A stretch of 64,000 bases of DNA, taken from NCBI RefSeq assembly GCF_016545825.1, contig NC_052614.1, forward strand, positions 63,648,528 to 63,712,527. Direction: 5' to 3'. The number at the start of each line of letters is the position of its first letter. Positions within the stretch are counted from its first letter, which is position 1. A program made the position numbers and the translations under genes. Under the pieces are notes generated by a model. It was not told where the DNA came from and searched no databases. It saw only the letters and a list, made by a program, of their open reading frames with translations. Positions 24,073 through 36,310 of this stretch are shown piece after piece. This stretch comes from Eucalyptus grandis. Its lineage: Eukaryota > Streptophyta > Magnoliopsida > Myrtales > Myrtaceae.

Positions 24073-25737
24073 TAAATAAATGGCAATGGATTAACTTGAA
24101 ATCGCCCAACATTCCACATAATCACATTTGATGCATTTTCTTCTACGTATTTATTTTTATAATTTACGGTGTGATTAATAAAAGTCTCTAGCTATATGGA
24201 AGGACTTATAAAAAATATTGATCATGCCTCTTCTATGAAATTAAAAGGGAAAATGATACAAATAATTCTTGAATTAATGTAGTCCATGAACTTTAACTAT
24301 TTGTGCAATATGGTCCCTAAATTTTAATTTATTCGATGTTATCCTTAAACTTTTAGTACTTGTTCAACTTAATCTCTGAAAAAGGTCGAGAACTATATTA
24401 TATATTGGGTTAAAGTTCAAGTACTACAATGAACAAATTAAAAGTTCATGGACCATATTACATATTGGGCAAAAATTTAGAGACGATTTGGGTCATTATC
24501 CCAAATTGAAATGACATCTACTACAATAATTTAACTTCAACCCATGTGAGTTAATATTAAGAAAAAGTTAAATCTCAAATAATAAAGGTTAAAATAAAAA
24601 TCAAAAGTAAAAGTCATCTAGACACATTTACTTAGCATGTCTTGTTTGTGTTGTCTATTTTAGATTGTGTTTGATGTTTTGGATTCTACTTAGGATAGAG
24701 TTGAATATGATAGAATATGAAATTTGAAGAATTTTCTATATCCTATCAATTGCTTGATGAAAACGGTGACAAAATAGGATAATTCCATTCCATATAATGT
24801 CCATTGTTTGGTAGGAACGACATATCTATGTAAATGGATCTAAAAATGCACAAGTGAGATGGTAATAATCTATACATGTTTATCTTCAACAAGAAAGGAA
24901 CTAATCACACCATTTTAGAGTCACAAGTACGATTATGACAAGAAATTTAAAGAGGTTACGGCAACATTGACGATGTCGATTCCAATGAATGTCAAATCTA
25001 GTCCAAGAGAGAAAATATGATTATTTAGCTTCACCATTCCAAAAGAATAGTGCTTTAAACTCTCCTTGCCTTCATGAATTTCTATGTGAACCACAAAGCT
25101 ATGAAGGAGAAGAAGTTTCAACTCTCTTGCTGTCTTAATAGAATTTTTACGTGAACCAAAGAGCTATGAAGAATGGGTGAAAGTCCGCAAAACTCATTTC
25201 CGAAAAATGTTTTCACTCAAACAAACACCCTCTTAGTTTTAATTGTGCGCATGGGGCCACTTTGAGAGTAGAAACATTAATTTGCTCCAAAATGAGAACA
25301 AAAGGAAGGGTAAATACCACAAACAAATCCCAAATTATGTCAACAGCGACGCAAATATCCTAAACTTCGGTTTGTATCACTTAAAACCTTAAACTTGCCC
25401 ATCATGACGAAAATATCCTACATTTTTTTTTTTTGTTATGGAAAAACCTAAATTTATACCTATGTGACATATATACTATCTATTTTAGTCACACTGGTAT
25501 AAGTTTGAGGTATTTTTATGACATAAAAAATTTGGAAACACTTGTGTCACGATGGTCAAATTTATGATTTTTAGTGACACAAAAAAAGTTTGTGATATTT
25601 GTATTACGATTGTTATAGTTTAGAGTTTTTTATCATGTTAATCCCAAGATAAATGATATTGACAAGAGAAAAAAAGATACAATTAATTAATTAGTGAGCG
25701 AAAGGAAGTTGTGTATTTTCAAGGACGAGAACTTTAT
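24073..25737. other. Intergenic, repeat remnants
   Basis: No gene. 24240-24500 and 25310-25640 hold repeat-like text ('aacttttagtacttgttcaac', 'atatcctaaacttcgg') of the same general type as other dispersed elements in this window. Confidence 0.45.
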
Positions 25738-26742
25738 GGCGCGTTTGGTAACGATTCTATTTATGGGAACAGATTTTGATCAGAAACGATTCTTTTTTAT
25801 TTTGTTCCTAGGAACAATTTCTGAGCAAAAGAGCGCGTTTGGTAACTATACAAAATTTCTAATTTTTGAATAAAAAAATAACAGAAATGCTTTTGCTACA
25901 TAAAATTTCTATTCAAATTCTAAAATTTTATCAAATTATAGAAATTCTATTGATTAATTATATTTATACTAAGTAATAAACATATTAACTAATCAATTTT
26001 TTATTAAATAGTAAATAATAAACTATAGTATAAAATATAAATTAAAATAAAAAATTAAATATGTATTCTATAAATAGAAAAATTTCAATTCATATTTCAA
26101 ATCATTTTTTTTATTTTAAAAATAATTTTATTAATTTATTAATTTTTCCTTTCTTCCTCCCCTTCTTCTTCTTCTTCTTGGCTGGTCACCTTGGGACGAT
26201 CGGCGATCGGCGGATGAGGGCTGGCGACCTCACCGGAGCATCACTAGCCCTCGTCGGCCAAGCCTTGCCGGTGGCTGCTGTGCCTCGCGGATCACGAGGC
26301 GCACCCAGCCCCACTAAGCCTCTTTGGTGGCTGGGCTTGCCTCCGGCAAGCTCGCCGGACGTCGCCCTGGCCTAGCGAGCCTCTGTCGAGCTCACCAAAC
26401 TGGTTGTCGGCGACCGACGGCGGTGGGCGGCAGTGGGCGGTAGACAGCAACCATAATGATGGCGGTAGATGAATAAGAAAAGGGAAGAAGAAGAAGAGAA
26501 AAGAGAAGAGGAACAAGAAAATGGCTTGATTCTTGTTTGATTCTTAGATTTGTTCCCGGGAATAAGAATCAACTTTTTTTTCTTTTATTTTTTATTCTTT
26601 TCCAAATTTACTTCCGGGAACAAAAAAATAGAAATTTGTTTCTGGGAACGAAAATTTTACCAAACACGATTATGATACAAAACTATTCTCGGGAATAAAA
26701 AATCAGAATCAAGGTCTGTTTGGATGGTTACCAAACAAGCCC
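25738..26742. mobile_element. Non-autonomous TIR transposon (GGCGCGTTTGGTAAC family)
   Basis: The left end GGCGCGTTTGGTAACGATT and right end GGTTACCAAACAAGCCC are inverted, flanked on each side by TTAT (25734-25737 and 26743-26746). The internal plan is the same as at 18862-19685: an AT-rich arm with GGAACA words, a (CTT)n stretch, a GC-rich 'ggctggcgacc' core and a GAAGAA arm. About 1.0 kb, no transposase. The superfamily is uncertain: the 4-bp flanks are shared in type by both copies, but boundaries could shift by one base. Confidence 0.75.
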
Positions 26743-26924
26743 TTATAATATGTGATTTGTTTTCTTTATTAGGGTTACCGAAAAGCATGTGCTCCTTGTG
26801 CTTTGAGAATCGCGGTCTTTGCTGTTTTAAGGTCCGTCGCGCGCAATTTCCAACGCTATCCTCGGTTGCCATTTCTGTCGAACTCGAGTGACCGCTCTTT
26901 CTAGGATATGTTCCCATGATCAGG

Positions 26925-29035
26925 AAGCACGAATGTTGGACCATCAAGCAATGTCAACATAACGTGAGACACCAAGAATTTCTTCTTCTCCTCTTCTCTT
27001 TTTATTACAAAATTCCTTTTAAAATCTAATGATTATTCCTAGTGCAAAATGTACCATCATCTCCAGACATAAAGTTAAAGCAACGTCAACATAAGGTGAT
27101 ACACCAAGAATTTCTTCTTCTTCTCTCTCTCTCTCTATTACAAAATTCCCTTTAAAATCTAATGATTATTCCTAGTGCAAAATGTACCATCATCTCTAGA
27201 CATAAAGTTGGCGACCGTATTGACAAATGACATCTCAAATCTGGTGTTTGTTAATAATTGAACTAAGCCAAATGTACTTCTTTTGTTTAATTTTCAAGTC
27301 AAAATATAAAATATTATTCATATATTTTTGAAAATATGAACATACGTATATCGATGTACCTGCCGATGTTTATATCATGAGTCATAAGATACAAATTAAA
27401 CAAAAAGTAAAACCCAATTCAAACACATTCTCGTTTTAATAAAACAAACAGTTCATGTAAAAGATGTTTGGATGTCGTGTTCATTTTTTTTTTTTTTTTT
27501 TGGGAGGCATGAGGCACTGGTTTTGGTGCTCCAAATGGGGGAATGTTACTCAATTTTAAACTTATTATATCGTTACTAATTTAGTTTTGAACTTTCTAAT
27601 TTTATCAATTTAGTCTTAAATCATTATATGAAATTTCAATGTAAATCTTTGGGCTAACTTTCGCTTGAAATCACTATGTATACTAATTAGTCCAAACTAC
27701 GTATGCTATTGTATATATATGCTAATTCAGTCCTAAACTTTCAATTTAGTCTTAAACCTTTATATAAAATTCTAATGTAAATCTTTCTATTAATTTTCGT
27801 TGGAAATCACTACATAGCAATTCGGTTAGCATTAGCCATCCTATGTGACACATCATTGAGCCAATGATTTTCAGCGAAAATTGACCGAAATGACTACATG
27901 ATAATTTCGTACAAAGATTTAAGAAAATTGAGAAGGTTAGGATTGAATTAACTAATAAGTTTAGAATTGATTGGGTAAATTTTTTCCCTCAAAAGGTAAT
28001 AATGGATTAGCATCTCTCAAACTCCCCCTCATGTTTCCTCGGGCCAATTGATCCATAGCTCATGGAGCATTTCCGCATCAATGCTTTGCAACTCTCACTC
28101 GGCTCACATGGTTCCCTTAAATCTAATTGGGTCGACATTAATTAATCCTTCAAGGGCTGATGATCCCAATAGTCGTGCGAGAATTTTCAAAAGGCCATGG
28201 GACTGGGAGCAAAAAAGCTGCTTAAATTGGCCTCGACCGCCGCAAAGATGGGATGTTCTTGTCCAACCCATCGGAAGCAGCATTTCTCTCGTTCACGTAA
28301 ATTTCCCAAAATTAGAGCCGGCCCGCTTATCAAAAATGGAAAGGGAAATGGATGGATGAATCGAGGGATAACTGCGGAACTGCCCTTTAACGTGTTTGCC
28401 GTGGATTAATTGAGTTCTTAACGTTTCAATTAGGTTGATTAAGTTTTTAGTATTACGTCTGTTGGTCACTTAGTTCTTGAATTTTCAATCAGGTCCATTA
28501 AATTCTTAATATTTGCAAAAAAAAAAAAAATACAATCATATCCTATAATTGCCATAAGTGGCTTTTCGACGCTCAAAAAGATTCCTATGAGGCTTTTCTG
28601 CCACCGTGCGCATGTACATGTTAAATGGCACAACTGTCTCAGCCTAGAAAAGACGGTGTTTGAGATTTTCCCTCCAAAACTGCCAAAGCAAACCTTCAAA
28701 TCCCCAATTAAGCAAAACCTAAATAGCAATTAGCAACAACAAAATCCCTAATTTCATTCCCTTAAGAAATTGCATCTTTTGTTGAGAAAGTGAGCCACTG
28801 TTGCATGATGTCAAGGGTAATGGAGGGGAGAATGAGGGGAATCGCATTCATCATAGTTTGAGAAAAGAAAGGCACTTACTTAGGACTTCAAGAACTTGAT
28901 TGATCAAATCGTAGAGTTAAGGACTCGATGGCCAGCGACTACGATGCTAACGGCTTTAACTAAATTGAATTCTAGGATTCAATTAATAAAAGGCCAAAAA
29001 ATAAACATTTAATTTGGCACTTATCTCGACTTTCG
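26925..29035 (+). repeat. Direct repeat C, left copy
   Basis: It aligns from 'gaagcac(g/a)aa(t/c)gttggacca' to 'ggcacttatctcga' with 36151-38055, same orientation. The copies flank the ankyrin gene. The left copy contains an extra tandem duplication at 26947-27210. A small frame, G-A-K-(K/E)-L-L-K-L-A-S-T-A-A-K, is preserved in both copies (28197-28409 and 37191-37385). I do not recognise it. Confidence 0.85.
26947..27210 (+). repeat. Tandem duplication, two units of ~132 bp
   Basis: The units start 'agcaatgtcaacataa' (26947) and 'agcaacgtcaacataa' (27079), and each ends 'agacataaagtt'. The right copy of repeat C has one unit only. Confidence 0.85.
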
Positions 29036-29399
29036 GTGAAAAAAATGTTTTGTTGCGGAGCAATTCCGGCGAAACAAAATTTTTATATTCCACTATTGAA
29101 TAAAAAAATGTTTATATTCCAAGATTGAGCATACTGTGGTACTGAACATTACAAAATATTGTTTATGTGCAGAGTCAATTTTGAAGTATCTATAGGCTGA
29201 AATTTTAAATTGATCGGATTATTCTATAAATCGATCTTTGGTAACAAGGTAGGAAACATAATGCATAGTAGTTGTTCAAATACATTGAGGAAATACATTC
29301 AGCATCACTTTGGTCCCATGACAAACAACCAACTATAATGGAGATATACACCCTCAAATCAAATTCGTCAATCACGTGATCACGTCCAATAATTATGCC

Positions 29400-32300
29400 T
29401 CACTCCGAATTGCTCTCGGGACGAAAGATGCTGGTTCCATAAGTGGATTTAACCATTTGGTGTAGTAGGGGAAGCTGTAGTACTAAGAATAAAAATGCGG
29501 GGATGGTCAGCAAAATAATGGGAATGAGAAGCCACTTCGGTCTCTTGTCCAGCACAATTGAGAGAGTTGCAGCGAAGGCCACTAGCATGAAAGCCAAGGA
29601 GAGGAAGAGGAAAGAAAGGCCCATTATGATCTTCCTAGGCAATGATTCGAGAAAATCTTGTGCCTCATACCGCGAAGTTAAGATGGCTAGGAATAGCAAG
29701 ATGGCCGTCACGGATGAGAACAAACCTAAAGCATCCGAAATTGCGAAAACCAAGAAAGATTCATGTCCTAACAACAAGGGGACTCCAGTATTGTTGTTAT
29801 TGCCTCCAGGCACAGTGAAAGCAGCGGCGAATAATACTGTGGCAATTAGAGTTGAGACAAGCATACATGAATTTGCCGTGTCCTTCATCCACTTCTCTCC
29901 ACTCTCAAGCAAATCTTTGTGGTTGTCCACAAATTTATTCCAATATGTTTTCTTGTCGTAGTAGTTGGATGCCATACCAGGGATACTCCAGCTTTCCACG
30001 GCCTATGCAAAAAACTCACAAATAGGGGTTTCAATAAGTGGATAAAGTATTGAAAAAAAAAAACTAACGAGGGCACATTTTAAGGAGATTGACTTATCCA
30101 ACAATTGATGCGAAATTGCTTAGAGTTCAGGTTCATCTTTGCCCAAGAATTTCAAAGGTCACTTTCTTCATAGCTTTGATGATGATTTTGTGCTTCATTT
30201 TAGTCCAATAAACATAGAAAGCACTATGTTTCTACTTTCTAATGAATTGAGTCTCATGAAATTTTGAGTCCTCTAGAAGAATCAAGGATGTAGTGTTGTA
30301 TCTCAACTCACTTTAGCAATTTATGTTTAGCATGTAGATTTATAAGTTCTATATATCGACAAAGTGTTGGTTTAGATGGCAAAAGAGTTGTTTCTTGTCA
30401 TTGTGATCTTGGATTCAAGTTGTATTGGAAGCATTTTAGAAGTGAAGTCCTGAATGCACCGGACGGATCTCGTGGTGTGCAAGCCTGATTGCTATAAAAA
30501 AAATGTTCTATGTATATTCTCAAGACTATCCAAATAGAGTTCTAGCCATTGTATTTTAAGAAATTCGTTAGGAAATTTGTCAAGAAGAGAATTATCATTA
30601 AGTGCGGTTACTAAATATATGAAAGGAAAGATTCTTACCTTGTACCATTGGAGTTCTCTTTGCATCTGAAATGCTGCTCCGGCCACATTAGTTACTGCAT
30701 CGAAACTAGGGTAGTACTCTGCTGCTGCATACTCTGCTGCTGCGTCCATCATCTTCTTCGATTCTTTCTCTGTAGGCCCTGGAACTAATGACAACTTATT
30801 GGTCGAGCTTACCTTCAAAAAGAGTCTGAGAGTCCTTTCTTGGCGATACTTCACAGCACTTGTCGTCAACCTGTCGTCATCACTATCATCATCAGGCGAA
30901 ACCAAAATAAGCTCCGGGAAAAACTGAATAAGTATCTTCACGATTTCACTGATGCCCCTTATTGTAGCTTCACCCAACACGTCTTGCTCTAGGATAAACT
31001 CGGTGATCTCGGTAGATTCCCAATCAGAGATAGCATTGCAAACTTGTTTTGCCAACTCGACTGCTGCCATGTGTCGCAACTTCACCTCGTGAATCCTCTT
31101 AACTATAGGAACTGCAAAATGTTAAAGAAAAAATGAAAACAAAAAACGAAGAGGTGGCGATTATATTTTACTTAAAAAAACAGTCGTCCAGCTTTGCATC
31201 CCAATTTTTGTTATCAGACACAACAGTTTATTAATTGTCGTATTTTCCCACAAATGCCCCTACCGCATTTAGAGCTTTGGTTGGCGGGTGATTGGGAAAA
31301 CGATCTTATTCTTTTTAACTTTTTTACTCTTCTAGAAAAGCTATTTTGACCTTTTTTCTTCATCGGGATTCAGTTTCTAAATGCAAAGGGTGAGTTTCAG
31401 CAATTGCTATCGCAGATTACAAAAGAAGGTACAAAATCATTTTTGGCATTTTTCAAGAGAAGGTTTATATCAGCATGTCTGGATAAGAAAAAAAATAATT
31501 GGACGTGAAGAAAGGAGAAGCGATTAGAGGGTAACAGAAGAAAGTGATCTTCCTTGAAGTTCAAACGAGATTTATAATGTTAATCATACCTGATAGAACA
31601 TATCGAAAATAACCACGCTAATGACATCTTCCAGCTAGAGTAAATCAAGTAGTCTTTGCGTAGATAATATTATTCAAATATGAATAGCAGCTAGTAATAA
31701 AAAAATCATATTAATTGTACAATCCATTGAATTGTTATTTATGCTCAGCACAAGAGCAATTTTTTTTTCTCCATTCTCTGTCCCTAGCAAAATCAAAACT
31801 TCCGCCTCAGGTCACATAATGCTATGTGATGTTCAAGTTTACTTGTTACACCCAAATGACATAGTGGTTAGAGTTAACTTGACTCTATTCTAAAATAGCT
31901 TCTAATTTGATAAAAATATGCAACGACTTGACCCAAAAAAAAAAAAAAAAAACCCACAACGACATTATACTTCTGTCTTCTTTTTGTTCTTTGACATAAA
32001 TAGAAGAGTTAGGGACAAGGCTAAAGGGTATTTCTAGTGCATGCAGGTTGGGTGAAGATGACAAATGCAACTGTGGGCAAAGTTGTTAATAAATTTTGAG
32101 AACTGTAGGATTATTTTTAGTGGTCGCTGGTCAGGTGGTGTTAAGACTAATTTTCGAGCACTTTGTGGTCCAACTTCTCAGGTTATCTTAACCAAGGGTA
32201 CTTTCCAACAAATTTGAAATATAGGATTAGAAGAAGAGGAGAAAACTCCTTTATTATCTAACCAAGAACTTGTTGGTATAGAATATATAAAGTGGGGTGA

Positions 32301-35300
32301 AATTCTGCTATGCACGATTTTGTTGAGACCCATGAAATTCGCTCCCATCGAAATTTTCTTCTATTGCAAGCCCTCCCAAACAAAGTTTTTTGAGTTTTCC
32401 TACCTGCTCCTATTCCTATTGTTCACGCCTTTTTTAAAGTTGCCAAATAAAAGTGTAAATTTACTATATTAAATGCGATTAAATGATAAACCCATGCGAT
32501 CATCTATTGGAACCTTATTTTAGAGTAAATGACGCTTGGGGCTTGGCCCCGTCCTATGCCCAATTCTTGCACGCTCTCAACATATTTTTTCATGATGTGT
32601 TGAGATGGAGTAGTCAAAGTAAATAATATATGGGCTTTAAGCACCTCATATGACAAAATTACTAAAAAAGTCATAAAATTATTGCATGGTATCAATTTAG
32701 TCTCAAATCTTTCAATTGAACCAATTTAAGCTTAAACTTTTTTATATTGGTATTAATTGAGTCCATCCGGCTAATATAGACCATAAGTTATTGATGTGGT
32801 GCTAGCCATCTTATATGGCACGACCGACGTTGGCGTAGACATTTTTTTAATATTTTTAAATATTTTTTTAAAAAAATTCCTCTCTTTTTTTCCCCTCCTC
32901 TGTCTTGCATTCATCGGTGGCCACCAACCTAGGCTATGGCCAACAAGGGCTGGACTCGCCTAAGCGAGTGTCACCCTTGCTAGATCTAGGGTTTAGAGTG
33001 ATCCTCTTGGAAGCAAGCCAAAACAGTGAACAGAAAGCAAAGGCGTGGCCGGTGCCATGGCCACCTAGCCTTGCCTGGCTGCGACCCTTGCCAGGCAAAA
33101 ATACATGTCACTCATCAATGATAAATGTGTAATGGTTTTTTTAACACATGAAGTGGCCCTAACGCAAATTGTTTTCCAAATTATGACAACGGATTAAGCG
33201 GGATCTTTTTTTTACTTATAAAAGAAGTCAAAAACAAACAAGCCATAGACTTTTAGTTGGAGAGAGAGGGAGGGAGATAGAGACAGTTTCTCGATAAAAT
33301 GGAAGTGTACCTACAATTTTGGCAGCATTCCGAAGTGATCTTGTAAGACTTTGAAGCGCTAGAATCACGTTGCAAAGAAAAGTCAGTCATTGGACATGAA
33401 ATCATTGTAAGACCTTGTAACTCGTTAGTTACATTGTCCAATCAATTAAGTAATATGATACTTACACATTTGGTTTAATCATACATGGTTAGTAGGGGAT
33501 AGCTTATCCATAAAGTAGTTTGTTTTCAGGCCATTATTCAAGTAAAACAAAGTGAAGTTACTAGAGTATGTCCAGCAAAAGAACAATCGTTTCAGTTTCT
33601 TTTGCGAGTACGGAGGGAATCAATCTAGGAAAATTGACTTAAAAGTTCAAAATCATAAAATGTCCTAAGGTAACGCCCAACAGCAAAAGTGCATACCCAC
33701 CCGGATCTGAATTTTTACCTGTTGGTCTGTAGTTCAAGTCCACCGGAATACCTTCAGGTCAGATACAAAAGAGCAGGTAATGAGCTAGGTATGATCATCT
33801 TGAGGGGAATCAGTAATGAAGGGATGAGAGTGCAGAAAGTACTGACATTTGTATATCAATTTTTCCATGACATTGAGCCTGGTCCCACTGGGAAAGTTAG
33901 ACTCCCTCGACGCCAATGCGTCCAGTATAGAATAGCGTTCATTATCATCCTCACTTTTTTTGTCATCTTTTTTATCATCCTCACTTTCTTTATCATCTTC
34001 TTTATCATCCCCACCTTTTTTCTTGATAATTAAGTGAGGGTACCGCCTGACTAGATAAAGGGCGATATCTGTTTGAATTCACCAGCAAAGTTGATCAGGA
34101 AAATAAGGTAAGTCTAGAATCAAGGAAAAAAAACAGATGGAATTGAAATAAAGAGCGATGGTGATCTTACCTAGATGGCCAGCATAGACGAGATCTATAA
34201 TGGTGTCTATCGCAGGCTCATTGTCAGTTGTATTTTCTGCCAAGAACCAGGCAATCTCCTTATGCATAGAAGCTTCCAGAGCAGATATTCCCAAAGGAAC
34301 ACGTCCTTTATTATCTTCAATTTTGGTCAAATTATGATTACTTCTAACTAATACCTTGACCATCCTTATCCTTCCACACAGGACAGCAATGTGGAGGGCT
34401 GTGCGGCCATCCCAATCAACCATTTCAAGCACATACGGATATGGAGTCAAGAGCTCAACCAGCTTCTCAACAAATTGGTCTTGTGCACTCAAAGCAGCTA
34501 TGTGGAGCACTGTTTCTGATCTGCGTGTTATTTTGGTCGTCTTTGAAGCAGAATCTTGATTGAAAAATCTTTTAGCAAATTCCCAATCGCCCCTAAATGC
34601 AGCTTGCAACAATGGTCGGTAATAGAGTTCATTCACTTCCACTGCAATGGATGCGAACTTTTTAGGCCATTCAGTTTGTACTTTTTACTTGCAAATATTG
34701 AGTAGTAGTGTCCCAGAAAAGAACTATTTCATCAAAGTCCGCCCCAAATATTAATTTCGCAATGAAATAAATCTGTAGAGGGATATCGCACCTGGGGCAC
34801 CTCTGGATTGAGGGGAGGATCCAACGGTTTCATCTTTGACATCTGTAGGAGGAGTGAGCACAAAGTCCTTCTCATAATGATTTTTTTTTTTTTAATCTTT
34901 TTATAAGCCAAGGCGGGAGTTATGTTTGTTCAATGATAAAGGAAAGAAAAAGAACCGTGAGAAAATACAAGTTCAGCATATTTAAAGACCAAAGCGCTTA
35001 TACCATCTTTTTTCTCGGTTGGAAAATGCAAGGTCAGGGTTATGTTTGAAGCAGGATCTTGTTCGAAGAATCTTTTAGCAGATTCCCAATCGCCCCTGAA
35101 TGCAGCTTGCAACGATGGTGGGTTACAGGGTCCATCCACTTCCATCTTCGATATTTCTGCAACGGATGCGAACTTTTCAAGCCATTTTGTTTAGACTTTT
35201 TCCTAGTAGATATTGAGAAGTGTCCCAGAAAAGAACAATGTCATCAAGATCCGCCGCAAATAGTAATTTCACAATGAAATAAATCTTTCGAGGGATACTG

Positions 35301-35621
35301 CACCTAGGGCACCTCTGGATTGAGAAGGAGCTGATCCAACGGTTACATGAACATCTTCGACATATGTAGAAGAAAGAGTGTGTAGAAGAAAGAGTGAGCA
35401 CAAAGTCCACATACTGATTTTTTTCTCTCTTTCCTAGCCAAGGTCATGGCTACGTTTGTTTGAGGATAAAGTAAAGAAAAAGAATAATGAAAATATACGA
35501 ATTCCAGCATATTTAAGACCAAATAGCTCATACCGTATTTTTTCTCGTTTGGAACTTGAACATCTGCTGGTGGTTCTGCATGATTCGAGCTCCCTTGTTG
35601 TTTGCTTAGTTGCGTCGCCAT
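29400..35621 (-). CDS. Ankyrin-repeat protein with PGG membrane domain
   Basis: Eight exons on the - strand: 35621-35534, 35354-35304, 35156-35004, 34842-34792, 34641-34171, 34050-33847, 31111-30639 and 30002-29400. They join in frame to 697 codons plus stop, with GT/AG borders. Exon 5 holds ankyrin repeats (T-V-L-H-I-A-A-L, G-R-T-A-L-H-I-A-V-L). Exon 6 carries the A-L-A-S-R-E-S-N-F-P-S-G-T segment, interrupted by an acidic D/E/K-rich run. Exon 7 is the linker typical of the family (I-V-K-R-I-H ... A-F-Q-M-Q-R-E-L-Q-W). Exon 8 has E-K-W-M-K-D-T-A and F-T-V-P-G-G, then further hydrophobic segments (about four membrane spans in all), with residues ~498-697 forming the PGG domain. The start is the ATG at 35619-35621, the first in-frame Met. 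The relatives (ITN1/ACD6-like group) are plasma- or endo-membrane proteins linked to salt, ROS and defence signalling; the exact role here is unknown. Exons 3 and 4 come from a tandem duplication, so the N terminus is longer than usual. Intron 6 (31112-33846) is 2.7 kb and repeat-bearing. Confidence 0.85.
31112..33846 (-). other. Large intron 6 of the ankyrin gene
   Basis: AT-rich. 32650-33160 resembles the small TIR family ('tcaatttagtctcaaatc', GC-rich 'ggctatggccaacaaggg' core). No exon of the ankyrin gene is missing: exon 6 joins exon 7 in phase. Confidence 0.55.
34545..35560 (-). repeat. Tandem duplication inside the ankyrin gene (two ~0.5 kb units)
   Basis: Unit boundaries are approximate. 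Matching landmarks lie 503-530 bp apart: exon 1 end 35534 and exon 3 end 35004; exon 2 start 35354 and exon 4 start 34842; exon 3 start 35156 and exon 5 start 34641. Exons 2 and 4 are both 51 nt. Exon 3 is a hybrid: it starts like exon 5 (L-Q-A-A-F-R-G-D-W-E) and ends like exon 1 (E-K-K-x-G). Confidence 0.85.
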
Positions 35622-35839
35622 TGAATTGCTGTCCTGGTTACAGTCTTTCAACAACAAAGCAAACGGAGAATGCAAAAGAGACTTTCTACTTTCCTACAAA
35701 GTTAAAGATGAGATGTCAAGTGGCTTAAGTTGCACGGTCGTGGAAATTGTGATCCATTCTCTAATTCTAGAAACTACTTGCTTAATGATGAAGTCAAGAA
35801 CTTGAAGGTTTAGTTGCAAGTAGGAATATGTTTAATAAC

Positions 35840-36150
35840 CATTATGTTCTCGGGAACAAATTATGCTCAAAAATAGTTTTTTCTAATTTTGTTCTTTGGA
35901 CGAGTTTTTGAGCATTCAAACGCGTTTTGTAGTTATACAAAATTTCTATTTCCGAAATAAATAAATAAAAGAATAGGAATGAAATTTGGTATTACTTTCA
36001 ATTTTTTTGTGATAGAATTTCTTAAAATTTTTTAATAATTTTATGAGATTTTTCTTTCTCTTCTTCTTCCTCCTCTAGTCAATTGTCTAGATGAGAGCCG
36101 ACGACCTCGTTAACCTCGAGGAAGCCTTGTTGGCCCCCGGCAAGGTCGAG
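35840..36150. mobile_element. Partial copy of the GGCGCGTTTGGTAAC TIR family
   Basis: It contains the 'ttctcgggaacaaatt', 'gttatacaaaatttctattt' and 'gacgacctcg...ggcaaggtcgag' blocks of the elements at 18862 and 25738 but lacks clean ends. It abuts repeat C directly. Confidence 0.55.
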
Positions 36151-36211
36151 AAGCACAAACGTTGGACCAACAACCAATGCCAACATAATGTGAGACACGA
36201 AGAATTTCTTC

Positions 36212-36310
<99 letters not shown>

